Shown: positions 15,643 through 23,584, counted from the first letter of the stretch. The stretch: DNA of 32,197 nt from Candidatus Onthocola stercoravium (GCA_018711775.1 DVHV01000059.1:1-32197); one strand, 5' to 3'. A program made the numbers and translations. The notes: generated from the sequence alone by a model not told the origin.

Positions 15643-16656
15643 ATGCTAGGATTTGGTTCGTTACTAAGAGATTATTTAGATTATTATAAAATATCTCAAA
15701 CAGATTTTGCAGAACGTCTAGGCATAAGTAAAAAACATTTAAATAATATAATAAATGGTAAAGTTGGCATTAGTGAAGAATTAATGGTTGCCATCAGTTT
15801 AATTACTGATATTGATATTAAGTTAATTGTATTTGCAGAAAAACAAAGAAGAGTTTATAACTATTTACACGAAAGATTTGATAATGAAAAATCTATCAAA
15901 GAATTTTTAAATACATTTTATCTTAAAGATATGTCTAAATTAGGTTGGATTAAACTAAAAGATGTTACTAACACTACCCAAAATGCCGTTGATTTATTGG
16001 AATATTTAAATTTAAGTAGTTTTGATTTAACATCTGAATATATAAATACTAAAGTATTATACAAAAAGAAAGATGATGCTAATCAAAAAAAAATCTATCT
16101 ATGGATTAAACACTGCGATAAATTAATTATAAAGCAAAATGTTTTTGAATATTCATCTGCAAATTTCTCTAAGTTACTAGATGAACTAAAACTTGAACAA
16201 AATAAACCATTTGATACGGTTAGTCTAACAAATATTTTAAACAAATATGGTATCTATCTGGTTGTTGAAGATGCTCTTCCTGCAACAAAAATACGTGGGT
16301 GTATGATGGTAAAAATAACCAATCCAGCAATTTATTTAACCAAAACTTTTAAAGAGAAGGCTTCATTCTATTTTGCTTTATACCATGAACTAGCTCACGT
16401 AAAAAGAGATTATAACATGGCTAAAAACAAAATAGTTGTTGATGATTCTACAAGCAAAAAAGAAATAGATGAAGTAGCATTAAATTGGATGATTGATAAA
16501 AATGTTTGGAATTTAATAAAAGAAAATCCAAATGAAGTAAAAGAAATTTGTCAAAAAAACAATATTCCTATTTGCTTTGCTACATCAAGACTTGCTAAAG
16601 AAGGTTTAATTTCATATAAATCGAAATTATATATAAATAATAGGAAAAATTTGTAA
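15643..16656 (+). CDS. higA: HigA-type XRE antitoxin fused to ImmA/IrrE metallopeptidase
   Basis: 338 aa in two parts. Residues about 5-65 form an XRE helix-turn-helix of the HigA/VapI type (ISQTDFAERLGISKKHLNNI, then INGKVGISEE). The C-terminal region (about 190-330) is an ImmA/IrrE (DUF955) domain with zinc motif HELAH at 248-252 (ALYHELAHVKRDY) and a later EIDEVALNW helix giving the likely third ligand. Start ATG 15643 behind GGGAGGG; an upstream ATG at 15616 lies inside the toxin gene. It should neutralise HigB, bind the promoter repeat and possibly be cleaved or cleave a regulator when activated. HigA-ImmA fusions are known; the trigger is not. Confidence 0.85.
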   Translation: MLGFGSLLRDYLDYYKISQTDFAERLGISKKHLNNIINGKVGISEELMVAISLITDIDIKLIVFAEKQRRVYNYLHERFDNEKSIKEFLNTFYLKDMSKLGWIKLKDVTNTTQNAVDLLEYLNLSSFDLTSEYINTKVLYKKKDDANQKKIYLWIKHCDKLIIKQNVFEYSSANFSKLLDELKLEQNKPFDTVSLTNILNKYGIYLVVEDALPATKIRGCMMVKITNPAIYLTKTFKEKASFYFALYHELAHVKRDYNMAKNKIVVDDSTSKKEIDEVALNWMIDKNVWNLIKENPNEVKEICQKNNIPICFATSRLAKEGLISYKSKLYINNRKNL

Positions 16657-16661
16657 AATTC

Positions 16662-16690
16662 TTGATTTTCGCCATCAAATACCGTATAAT
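16662..16690 (+). promoter_or_regulatory. Promoter of the AbiE module
   Basis: TTGATT (16662-16667), exact 17-base spacer, TATAAT (16685-16690). It starts six bases after the higA stop, so AbiE has its own promoter. No clear inverted repeat was seen around it, although AbiEi proteins normally repress their own gene. Confidence 0.8.
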
Positions 16691-16709
16691 AGTATTGAGA
16701 GGTGAAAAT

Positions 16710-17300
16710 ATGATAATTACAAACGGTATGGCAAAGTATAATTTGAATAATTATTCAAATAAAAATAATAAAATAAGTAGGGAAATTAAAAAAGGAAAAT
16801 TATTTAAGATAATTACAGGACTATATGAAACAGATCCAAATACCCCGGGTTATTTATTAGCATCGAGTATCTATGGTCCATCATATATTTCTTTTGATTT
16901 TGCTTTATCTTATTATGGCTTAATTCCTGAAAGAGTTAGTACAATAACATGTGCAACATTTAATAAGAAAAAAAGAAAGCAATATAATACTAAATTTGGA
17001 GTATTTACGTATAAGGATGTACCATCATCTGCATATCCTGAAGAAATATTATTAAAACAAGAAAATAATTATTCATATCAAATTGCTACTAAAGAAAAGG
17101 CATTATGTGATAAACTTTATTCATTAAAACCTTTAAAAAATCTAAGTAATTTAGAAACTATGTTATTTAATGATCTTCGCATTGATATAGAAGAATTTAA
17201 AAAAATAAATATAAAAAAGATAGAAAAACTAAGCAATTTGTATCATTCAACAAATGTTGCATTGCTTTTAAAGTATTTACGGAGGAATCAAAATGAATAA
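16710..17300 (+). CDS. abiEi: AbiEi-type antitoxin (type IV TA)
   Basis: 196 aa. N-terminal winged-helix-like part (NKISREIKKGKLFKIITGLYE), then the AbiEi core with GYLLASSIYGPSYISFDFAL and YYGLIPERVSTITCATF, wording characteristic of the AbiEi/transcriptional-regulator family. Start ATG 16710 behind GAGGTG; the longer frame from 16662 begins inside the -35 box. It overlaps the toxin gene by 8 bases. In type IV systems the antitoxin does not bind the toxin but counters its action and represses the operon (established for AbiE). The pair gives phage abortive infection and plasmid stability in other bacteria. Confidence 0.88.
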   Translation: MIITNGMAKYNLNNYSNKNNKISREIKKGKLFKIITGLYETDPNTPGYLLASSIYGPSYISFDFALSYYGLIPERVSTITCATFNKKKRKQYNTKFGVFTYKDVPSSAYPEEILLKQENNYSYQIATKEKALCDKLYSLKPLKNLSNLETMLFNDLRIDIEEFKKINIKKIEKLSNLYHSTNVALLLKYLRRNQNE

Positions 17301-18153
17301 TATAATTGAACAAATGATAGATAAGTATGAAATTAAAAATACACAAGATGAAATAAATGCATTAAAAGAAATTATTCAAGAACTAGTACTTTGCGGTCTA
17401 TCTAGAGGTGGATTTTTTGAAGATGCCTGTTTTTATGGTGGAACAGCACTTAGAATATTTTATAATTTAGATAGGTTTTCTGAAGATTTAGATTTTGCTT
17501 TAACATCTCCAAATTCTAATTTTGATATAAGTAAATATTTTAATTGTGTTGAAAAAGAACTAAAAGCTTACGGATTAAATTTTGAAACAAGCACAAAGAA
17601 AAAAGAAAACAAAACAAACATTACTACTGCGTTTGTAAAAGGTGATACATTAGAATTAATTTTGAAATTTTTTCCGAAGAAAGAAAAAAATAATTATGAC
17701 CATATTTTAAAGAATATAAAAATAAAGTTCGAAGTAGACATTAATCCTCCGAGTGGTGCAACTTATGAAATGAAGTATAAACTATTACCAAGCCCTCATC
17801 AAATAAAATTATATGATAAATCATCTCTTTTTGCTGGCAAAATTCATGCAATTTTATGCCGTAATTGGAAAACAAGAGTAAAAGGAAGAGACTTATATGA
17901 CTATGTATTCTTTTTAGCAAATAACACTAATGTTAATATTGAATTAATAAAAAACAAATTAATTCGCTCAAACTTTATAAAAGATAAAGATAATTTTGAT
18001 ATAAATATATTAAAAGAAATGTTAATTAAAAAATTTAACGAAATAGATTATAATGAAGCAAAAGAAGATGTGCTTCCGTTTATTAAAGATGCTAGTAGTT
18101 TAGATTTATGGAGTAAAGATTTTTTTATTACAATAACTGATAAACTAAATTAA
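17293..18153 (+). CDS. abiEii: AbiEii-type nucleotidyltransferase toxin
   Basis: 286 aa of the DUF1814/AbiEii family, an NTP-transferase fold. Key motif: FYGGTALRIFYNLDRFSEDL with Gly49-Gly50-Thr51 and metal-binding Asp65 and Asp67 (SEDLDF). Later motifs: KFEVDINPP, LYDKSSLFAGKIHAILCR and KGRDLYDYVFFL, all in family order, so the enzyme looks intact. Related toxins transfer nucleotides to tRNA acceptor ends (MenT) or bind GTP (AbiEii). Ribosome binding site GGAGG 17281-17285 lies within abiEi. Followed at 14 bases by the ttcA-like gene, with no terminator between. Confidence 0.9.
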   Translation: MNNIIEQMIDKYEIKNTQDEINALKEIIQELVLCGLSRGGFFEDACFYGGTALRIFYNLDRFSEDLDFALTSPNSNFDISKYFNCVEKELKAYGLNFETSTKKKENKTNITTAFVKGDTLELILKFFPKKEKNNYDHILKNIKIKFEVDINPPSGATYEMKYKLLPSPHQIKLYDKSSLFAGKIHAILCRNWKTRVKGRDLYDYVFFLANNTNVNIELIKNKLIRSNFIKDKDNFDINILKEMLIKKFNEIDYNEAKEDVLPFIKDASSLDLWSKDFFITITDKLN

Positions 18154-18166
18154 TTAAGGAGTATTC

Positions 18167-18967
18167 ATGCAAAGTGATATTGAAAGAAGTATAATTAAAA
18201 CTTATCGTAAAGATATATGGCGTAAATTTACTAAAGCAGTAACAATTTATAATCTAATTCAAGATAATGATAAAATTGCTGTATGTATCAGTGGTGGTAA
18301 AGATTCATTTTTACTAGCCAAATGTATGCAAGAAATAAAAAAACATGGTAAGATTAAATTTGATTTAGAGTTCATTGTTATGGACCCGGGATATAGTAAA
18401 GAAAATCTAGATAAAGTCAAGAAAAATGCTGAACTTTTAGGAATTCCTATCCACGTTTATGAAAGTACAATTTTTGAATCATTGAAATCAATGGACGTTA
18501 AATCTCCTTGTTATATGTGTGCCAGAATGCGTCGTGGTCATCTATATAAGTTTGCTTCTGACTTGGGTTGCAACAAAATTGCATTAGGACATCACTATAA
18601 TGATGTCATTGAAACTATCATGCTAGGTATCCTTTATAATGGCGAAATAGTGTCGATGTTACCCAAGATAAAAAGTAAAAACTTTCCTGGTATGGAACTT
18701 ATAAGACCTCTTTATTTAGTTAGAGAATCTGCAATTATCAACTGGCTTAAATATAATGAACTTGAATTTATTAACTGTGCTTGTCCATTAAAGAAGGAAG
18801 ACTCTAAAAGAGCTGAAGTAAAAGAACTTATCAAAAAACTTCGAGAAACTAATAAGTTTGTTGAATATAATATTTTTAAAAGTGTCGAAAATATTAACAT
18901 AAATCAAGTAATGGGCTATATCGACAACGATAAAAGATATAATTATTATGATGATTATGAAGAATAA
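18167..18967 (+). CDS. ttcA: TtcA-like tRNA 2-thiolation enzyme
   Basis: 266 aa PP-loop ATPase. The ATP-binding loop is SGGKDS at 42-47. CYMC (Cys115 and Cys118) and Cys204/Cys206 (NCACPLKKEDSKR) supply the ligands that hold the 4Fe-4S cluster in TtcA. LGHHYNDVIETIMLGILYNG is the typical PP-loop second motif. Family role: formation of 2-thiocytidine at position 32 of certain tRNAs, activating C32 with ATP and using the iron-sulfur cluster to deliver sulfur. It is shorter than E. coli TtcA (311 aa), as in many Firmicutes homologues, so another tRNA thiolation site is possible. Ribosome binding site AAGGAG. It may be read from the AbiE promoter as well. Confidence 0.82.
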   Translation: MQSDIERSIIKTYRKDIWRKFTKAVTIYNLIQDNDKIAVCISGGKDSFLLAKCMQEIKKHGKIKFDLEFIVMDPGYSKENLDKVKKNAELLGIPIHVYESTIFESLKSMDVKSPCYMCARMRRGHLYKFASDLGCNKIALGHHYNDVIETIMLGILYNGEIVSMLPKIKSKNFPGMELIRPLYLVRESAIINWLKYNELEFINCACPLKKEDSKRAEVKELIKKLRETNKFVEYNIFKSVENININQVMGYIDNDKRYNYYDDYEE

Positions 18968-18970
18968 TTT

Positions 18971-18995
18971 TTGCAACATTATGTTGCAATTTTTT
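18971..18995 (+). terminator. Terminator after ttcA-like gene
   Basis: TTGCAACA (18971-18978), loop TTA, TGTTGCAA (18982-18989), then six T. Perfect eight-pair stem four bases after the stop codon. Confidence 0.92.
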
Positions 18996-19048
18996 GGTTG
19001 TCAAAGATTTAATATTGTGATACCATACTTATAATAGCGAGGAGATAT

Positions 19049-21709
19049 ATGAAAGATAATTGGTATTTATTAGATACTGAAGAAGTTTTAGAAAAATTAA
19101 ATGTTGATAAGAAAGGACTTACCAACAAAGAGGTTAAAACGAACCAAGAAAAATATGGTTTAAATGTCCTGCCTAAAAAGAAAAAGGATAGTGTTTTTAA
19201 AATTATCTTAAGAGAACTTTTAAATCCAATAGTGCTGCTGTTAATAGTAACAGTTGTTTTTTCACTCATTATTGGTGAAGTCGTCGATGCTTGTGCCATA
19301 ATTTTTATTATCTTAATTGATTTAATTTTAGGAACATTCCAAGAATGGAAGGCCGAAAAAACTGCTGAAAGTTTGCAAGAATTAATTAAAGATAAAGTTC
19401 GTGTCATCAGAAATGGTGAAGAAACGGAAGTTAATTCAGAAGAGTTAACTATCGGAGATATAATATTACTTGAATCTGGCGACCGTATTAGTGCTGATGC
19501 CAGACTTATTGAAGTTCACAATTTACAAGTTGATGAATCAATTTTAACTGGTGAAAGCCTTAGTGTTACTAAAGAAATAGAAAAAATAAAATCAGATGTT
19601 ACTTTAGCAGATCGTAAAAATATGGTTTATGCTGGTACTACAGTTACTACTGGTAGAGCAATCGGTGTTATAACTGGCATCGGCGTTCATACCGAAATTG
19701 GTAAAATTGCTAGTAATGTTGTTTCTAAAAAAGATGAAGCATCTCCCTTAACAATTAGAATGAATGAATTTTCTAAACAAATTAGCGTTTTAATTATAAT
19801 TATTGCTATAATTATTGCTATCATTTTATTTGCTAAGGGGGAACCTGGAACAGAAATTTTCTTATCAGTAATTGCTCTTTCTGTTTCAGCAATGCCTGAA
19901 GGCTTACCACTTGCTTTAACTATGGCTTTAACAATTGCCTCAAATAAGATGGCTAAGAAAAATGTTGTAGTCAAAAAACTAAATTCAGTTGAGGCTTTAG
20001 GGAGTTGTACTGTCATTGCTAGTGATAAAACAGGAACTCTAACGATTAATAAACAAACTGCTAAAAAAATTGTTACACCAGATGCTTGTGAATATGACAT
20101 AACAGGAATTGGTTATGATGATGTTGGTGAAGTAAAAGGCATTGACAATGCAGATATAAAAAAGGCTGAAGAAATTGCTTTACTTGGTGCTATCAACAAT
20201 GAAGCCAAACTTACAAAAGAAAAAGGCAAGTGGCATTATCTTGGGGACTCCATTGATATAGCATTCTTAGCCTTAGGTAAAAAAACTAAAGTGCCTTATG
20301 AAAAAGTTGAAATAATTGATCAAATACCTTATGAATCTCAAAATAAATATTCTGCAGTATTCTATAAAAAAGATAACGAAACATATTGTACTGTTAAAGG
20401 TTCATTAGAAAAAATATTAGAGTTTTCTAAGTATATGGATGTTAACAACAAAAAGTCTAAAATAGATATTGCCAAATTAAAGAAACAAAATGAAGAATTA
20501 GCCAGTGAAGGCTACCGTATCATTGCAATTGCTGATGGCAAGGTTAAAAATTTTGTTAAAAAAGATTCGTATGACAATAAAGATATTGCTAATTTGACCT
20601 TTAAAGGTTTAGTGGGCTTTATCGATCCAATTAGAAATGAAGCAGCAGACTCAATTCAAAAATGTTTAACTGCTGGTATCAAAGTTTTAATGATTACCGG
20701 AGACCATCCTCTTACAGCCTTAAAAATTGGTAAAGATTTAGGCTTAGTAACCGATAATAATGAAATTGCTACTGGTGATGATGTCAACAAATTCTTAGAA
20801 AAAGGCGAAAAAGAATTTGACAAATTTATCCAAGGCAAAAAAGTATTTGCTAGAGTTACTCCAATGGATAAGCTAGCTATAATTGATTCATTAAAACAAC
20901 AAGGTGAATTTGTAGCAGTTACTGGTGATGGGGTCAATGATGCTCCAGCCATAAAAAGTGCCAACATTGGTATTGCTATGGGAAGTGGAACTGATGTTGC
21001 CAAAGAAACTGCTAGCATGATTGTTTTAGATGATGATTTCACTTCCATTGTTAAAGGTGTTGAAGAAGGTAGAACTGCTTATAATAACATTCGAAAAGTA
21101 AGTTATATGTTACTATCTTGTGGACTAGCAGAAGTATTATTCTTTATATTATCAATTGTATTTAATCTACCAATGCCTCTTGTGGCTATTCAACTTTTAT
21201 GGTTAAACATTGTAACAGATGGATTGCAAGATTTTGCTTTATCATTTGAAAAAACAGAGCCTGGCACTATGCACGAAAAACCACGAGCAACAACTGAAAC
21301 AATATTTAATAAAGAATTATTAACAGAAGTTTTAGTTGCTGGTCTAACAATTGGTTTAATAGTATTTGGTGTTTGGTATTATCTTGTTAATGTAGTTAAC
21401 ATGGAAATACATTTAGCAAGAGGTTATATCATGGTACTAATGGTATTCTTGCAAAATATGCATGTTCTTAATTGTCGTAGCGAAAAAACATCAATATTTA
21501 AAATGCCATTTAATAATCCATTAATCATTGTAACTATTGTTGGAGCAATAATTTTACAAGTAATTGTTATGGAAGTACCATTCTTAAGTGAATTTTTAAA
21601 TACTACAACTGTTCCAGTTGTTGATATGTTAAGACTATTTGTCTTCTCATTATTAATTATTCTAGTAATGGAAATATTTAAATTTATCAAAAACAAAAAA
21701 CGCAGATAA
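19049..21709 (+). CDS. P-type Ca2+-transporting ATPase
   Basis: 886 aa, type II P-type ATPase of the SERCA/PMCA group. N-terminal cation-ATPase domain (about 1-65); actuator domain with LTGES; phosphorylation motif SDKTGT with Asp326; nucleotide-binding region with KGSLEKI (about 450); hinge TGDGVNDAPAIKSANIGIAMG. TM4 has PEGLPLAL with the Ca2+-ligand Glu, and TM6 has NIVTDGLQDFAL with the N..TD ligands. In TM5 (YMLLSCGLAEVLFF) the Glu is kept, but the position aligned with the SERCA Asn appears to be Gly; by hand alignment only. It pumps Ca2+ out of the cell (possibly one ion per ATP). Ribosome binding site GAGGAG. A promoter is likely within 18998-19035 (TATAAT at 19030-19035), but no good -35 fits it. 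Confidence 0.92.
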   Translation: MKDNWYLLDTEEVLEKLNVDKKGLTNKEVKTNQEKYGLNVLPKKKKDSVFKIILRELLNPIVLLLIVTVVFSLIIGEVVDACAIIFIILIDLILGTFQEWKAEKTAESLQELIKDKVRVIRNGEETEVNSEELTIGDIILLESGDRISADARLIEVHNLQVDESILTGESLSVTKEIEKIKSDVTLADRKNMVYAGTTVTTGRAIGVITGIGVHTEIGKIASNVVSKKDEASPLTIRMNEFSKQISVLIIIIAIIIAIILFAKGEPGTEIFLSVIALSVSAMPEGLPLALTMALTIASNKMAKKNVVVKKLNSVEALGSCTVIASDKTGTLTINKQTAKKIVTPDACEYDITGIGYDDVGEVKGIDNADIKKAEEIALLGAINNEAKLTKEKGKWHYLGDSIDIAFLALGKKTKVPYEKVEIIDQIPYESQNKYSAVFYKKDNETYCTVKGSLEKILEFSKYMDVNNKKSKIDIAKLKKQNEELASEGYRIIAIADGKVKNFVKKDSYDNKDIANLTFKGLVGFIDPIRNEAADSIQKCLTAGIKVLMITGDHPLTALKIGKDLGLVTDNNEIATGDDVNKFLEKGEKEFDKFIQGKKVFARVTPMDKLAIIDSLKQQGEFVAVTGDGVNDAPAIKSANIGIAMGSGTDVAKETASMIVLDDDFTSIVKGVEEGRTAYNNIRKVSYMLLSCGLAEVLFFILSIVFNLPMPLVAIQLLWLNIVTDGLQDFALSFEKTEPGTMHEKPRATTETIFNKELLTEVLVAGLTIGLIVFGVWYYLVNVVNMEIHLARGYIMVLMVFLQNMHVLNCRSEKTSIFKMPFNNPLIIVTIVGAIILQVIVMEVPFLSEFLNTTTVPVVDMLRLFVFSLLIILVMEIFKFIKNKKRR

Positions 21710-21732
21710 GCAATTCAACTTATTTGCGTTTT
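21697..21732. terminator. Bidirectional terminator between convergent genes
   Basis: AAAACGCAGATAAG (21697-21710) pairs with CTTATTTGCGTTTT (21719-21732), one G-T pair, 8-base loop. The A and T tails serve the ATPase gene on plus and the surface-protein gene on minus. Confidence 0.88.
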
Positions 21733-21741
21733 AATATACAA

Positions 21742-22764
21742 TTAATTTTCTTTTCTTAAAGTATATGCTACATAACCAATACCAATAGCACTTAAGCATA
21801 ATACAATAGCATATTGCATTATATTATCTCCAGTACTTGGATTTTCTATTACTTCATCAGTAGTAGTATTTTCTCCAAGTATAGCATATTCACTTAAGTG
21901 AGTAGTATTAAATACTACATATTCACCATCAATAGTAGTATTAAATGTTTCTACTATTTTACCATCTAGTATATATGCGGCAGTTAAGGCATCATATGCA
22001 AGCATTTCATCAGTAAGTTTTATTCTGATAGTAAATGTTCCATCTTCCATTGGAACAACACTGTTATTTTCATCAACTACTGAAATATCATATAAAGCAA
22101 CTAATGATTTATTAATGCTATTTACTTCTGCTTTTAATTCATCACTAGCAGAATCTAATATATTAGTTACATCTAATTTATATGAGTCAGCAAAAGATTC
22201 AGTAGTTTCAAAAATCACATCATTAGCTTCAAGCTTATTATTTATAGCTATATCGCTAGTAAATGTAACAGAGCCATCTTCGTTATAAACAACATCCATA
22301 TCTGTAGTAATGTGTTCGCTAATCCATTCTTCGGTTAAATCGTAAGAAACCCAACCAGTACCACTTGTGGCTGATTTATAACTATCAATAGTTAAACTAC
22401 CGTCACCAGATATTACATAAGTTTGATCTAATATTACATTGATGAAATTGTCTCCATTTACAACAATTGTTGTATTATCCTTAGCGCCACCAAATAGATA
22501 AAATCCTTGATCTTGAGAAAATGTTAATACATCATCACTTGTATAAGTAGCAAGTAAATTAGCGTTTTCATTGATTTCTTGGTAAGGAATACCATCATCC
22601 ATTAAATAAATTGTATCAGCAAAAACTCCAACCCCAGGAACAGTATCGATTTCTTCATAATTCCAAGAAAATTCAGTTTCTGATGCATCAGTGCTAGCAC
22701 TAACTATAGTTGGAACAAGCATAAATACTGCAAGTAAACTAAACAATATTTTCTTCATCTTCAT
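21742..22764 (-). CDS. Sortase-anchored surface protein
   Basis: 340 aa exported protein. Signal peptide MKMKKILFSLLAVFMLVPTI, probable cleavage after VSA (about residue 23). The C-terminal sorting signal is NPSTGD (from residue 308), a hydrophobic helix (YAIVLCLSAIGIGYVAYTL) and the positive tail RKEN: an LPxTG-like signal with Asn in the first position, a variant common in gut Firmicutes. The body is Asp/Thr/Ser-rich and beta-like (TFSQDQGFYLFGGAKDNTT, YVFNTTHLSEYAILGEN); no enzyme motif. It should be linked to peptidoglycan by a sortase not in this window. Ribosome binding site AAGGAGG and promoter TTGATT-17-TATTAT just upstream on the minus strand. Confidence 0.85.
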   Translation of the reverse strand: MKMKKILFSLLAVFMLVPTIVSASTDASETEFSWNYEEIDTVPGVGVFADTIYLMDDGIPYQEINENANLLATYTSDDVLTFSQDQGFYLFGGAKDNTTIVVNGDNFINVILDQTYVISGDGSLTIDSYKSATSGTGWVSYDLTEEWISEHITTDMDVVYNEDGSVTFTSDIAINNKLEANDVIFETTESFADSYKLDVTNILDSASDELKAEVNSINKSLVALYDISVVDENNSVVPMEDGTFTIRIKLTDEMLAYDALTAAYILDGKIVETFNTTIDGEYVVFNTTHLSEYAILGENTTTDEVIENPSTGDNIMQYAIVLCLSAIGIGYVAYTLRKEN

Positions 22765-22782
22765 TACCTCCTTTCTAGTATA

Positions 22783-22811
22783 ATAATACTCCGACTTAAC
22801 TCTAAAATCAA
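22783..22811 (-). promoter_or_regulatory. Promoter of the sortase-anchored protein gene
   Basis: On the minus strand TTGATT (22811-22806), 17-base spacer, TATTAT (22788-22783), then AAGGAGG before ATG 22764. Confidence 0.7.
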
Positions 22812-22865
22812 TTGTTTAGACAAAAAACAAAAAAATATGCATTCTAAACTCATCCATTAAACCTA

Positions 22866-22894
22866 TTGTTTCTATTTAAGAAATATGATATATT
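22866..22894 (+). promoter_or_regulatory. Promoter of the plus-strand small RNA
   Basis: TTGTTT (22866-22871), 17-base spacer, TATATT (22889-22894). It would start transcription near 22901, directly before the GTTACC element. Confidence 0.5.
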
Positions 22895-22900
22895 AAATAT

Positions 22901-22999
22901 GTAAGCGTTACCCCTAGTGGATAATGCCTGCAAGGTTTTTTCTTGAGACACTATACCTGCCCAATAAAAATTGGGGCTACAAGGCTAGTGTCTCTTTTT
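22901..22999 (+). ncRNA. Candidate antisense small RNA of a type I TA-like locus
   Basis: About 99 bases between a promoter-like sequence and a strong terminator. The 5' part carries three blocks: GTTACC (22907-22912), CTAGTGG (22914-22920) and TGCCTGC (22925-22931). The 3' part folds into GAGACACTA (22945-22953) with TAGTGTCTC (22986-22994), an inner GCCCAAT-AAAA-ATTGGGGC hairpin, and a T run at 22995-22999. The minus strand gives no T run after this hairpin, so it terminates the plus transcript. The end falls at the stop codon of the convergent 24-residue peptide gene, so pairing would be with the 3' untranslated part of that mRNA. No coding frame of note. Existence of the RNA is predicted, not shown. 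Confidence 0.6.
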
Positions 23000-23166
23000 C
23001 TATATCAATTGCAGTATCACTACAATTAATAAGATTATGATTACTAAAAGTTTTTCTAATATTTCTTCTTTCATCTCTTTAGCCTCCTTTTATCCAAAAC
23101 CCCCAAAGTTTTGAGTAGTAATAGATTACTCAGACTTAAAAGCAGGCACTACCACTAGTAGGTAAC
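22907..23166. repeat. Imperfect inverted repeat enclosing the peptide/RNA locus
   Basis: Left arm 22907-22931 (GTTACC, CTAGTGG, TGCCTGC) and right arm 23142-23166 (GCAGGCA, CCACTAG, GGTAAC): the three blocks are perfectly complementary, with small unpaired gaps. Both converging transcripts therefore begin with nearly the same 5' sequence. The arms may be terminal repeats of a very small mobile unit or pairing elements that fold the peptide mRNA back on itself. Confidence 0.75.
23000..23074 (-). CDS. 24-residue hydrophobic peptide, candidate type I toxin
   Basis: 24 codons from ATG 23072-23074 to TAG 23000-23002. The first eight residues are charged (MKEEILEK) and the rest is an unbroken run of Leu, Ile and Val ending in LQLI, enough for one membrane-spanning helix. 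A full AAAGGAGG Shine-Dalgarno (plus-strand positions 23083-23090) stands eight bases before the ATG, and a good promoter lies 100 bases upstream, giving a leader of about 95 bases. Tiny hydrophobic peptides with a convergent small RNA are typical of type I toxins (Fst, Ibs, TxpA groups); this one matches none that I know in sequence. The leader holds hairpins (CAAAAC/GTTTTG and GAGTA/TACTC) before the Shine-Dalgarno. Confidence 0.6.
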   Translation of the reverse strand: MKEEILEKLLVIIILLIVVILQLI

Positions 23167-23174
23167 GGTTATTT

Positions 23175-23203
23175 ATTCTAAATTTAAATTTTTATAATTG
23201 CAA
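23175..23203 (-). promoter_or_regulatory. Promoter of the hydrophobic-peptide mRNA
   Basis: On the minus strand TTGCAA (23203-23198), exact 17-base spacer, TAGAAT (23180-23175). Start expected near 23168, so the RNA begins with the ACCGTTACC element. Confidence 0.7.
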
Positions 23204-23259
23204 CAAAAATCGTACGACAAAATTTGACATTCTTCTAATGAAACATAATAAAAATATTA

Positions 23260-23472
23260 TTATTTTCTTTTGCTCTTTAATGTAGCCTTTTTTACTTCAT
23301 CAGCGATTTCTTTATCACTTAATTCTAAAGCAATAGCAATTTTCCCAAAAGTATCTATTAGAGGCATATTTAAATCGTTTTCAATTCTAAATATAGTTTT
23401 TCTGTCAATATTAGTTCTTGCTTCTAATTCTTCTTGCGATAATTTTTTCCTTGTACGATATTCTTTTAACAT
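23260..23472 (-). CDS. Small XRE-family DNA-binding regulator
   Basis: 70 aa, a single helix-turn-helix domain of the Cro/CI (XRE) kind: MLKEYRTRKKLSQEELEART, then NIDRKTIFRIEND with the recognition helix, then a short helix and a basic tail (KKATLKSKRK). No sensor or dimer domain. ATG 23472 follows AGGTGAT. It is divergent from the surface-protein gene at 23585; the 112-base gap carries a perfect ten-base inverted repeat over that gene's promoter, the natural operator for this regulator (inference). It may also act on the peptide locus 60 bases downstream on the same strand. Confidence 0.88.
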   Translation of the reverse strand: MLKEYRTRKKLSQEELEARTNIDRKTIFRIENDLNMPLIDTFGKIAIALELSDKEIADEVKKATLKSKRK

Positions 23473-23518
23473 TATATATCACCTAAATTTATTGTATCTA
23501 ATTTAAAATTTCATTTCC

Positions 23519-23567
23519 TTGACAAGTTTGCCTCATAAATGTTATACTCGTTATAGACAAACTTGTC
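23519..23567 (+). promoter_or_regulatory. Promoter and paired operator of the surface-protein gene
   Basis: TTGACA (23519-23524), 18-base spacer, TATACT (23543-23548). GACAAGTTTG (23521-23530) covers the -35 and its exact inverse CAAACTTGTC (23558-23567) lies around the transcription start: 27 bases between arms, so two regulator molecules could bind and block or loop the promoter. Confidence 0.75.
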
Positions 23568-23584
23568 CCAAAAGGAGTTGAGTT

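Noticed and set aside
22866..23203. Fst/par-type toxin-antitoxin
   Set aside because: Fst loci have direct repeats read in opposite directions, giving complementary RNAs, and a bidirectional terminator. Here the repeats are inverted and the terminator has a T run on one strand only; the peptide also differs.
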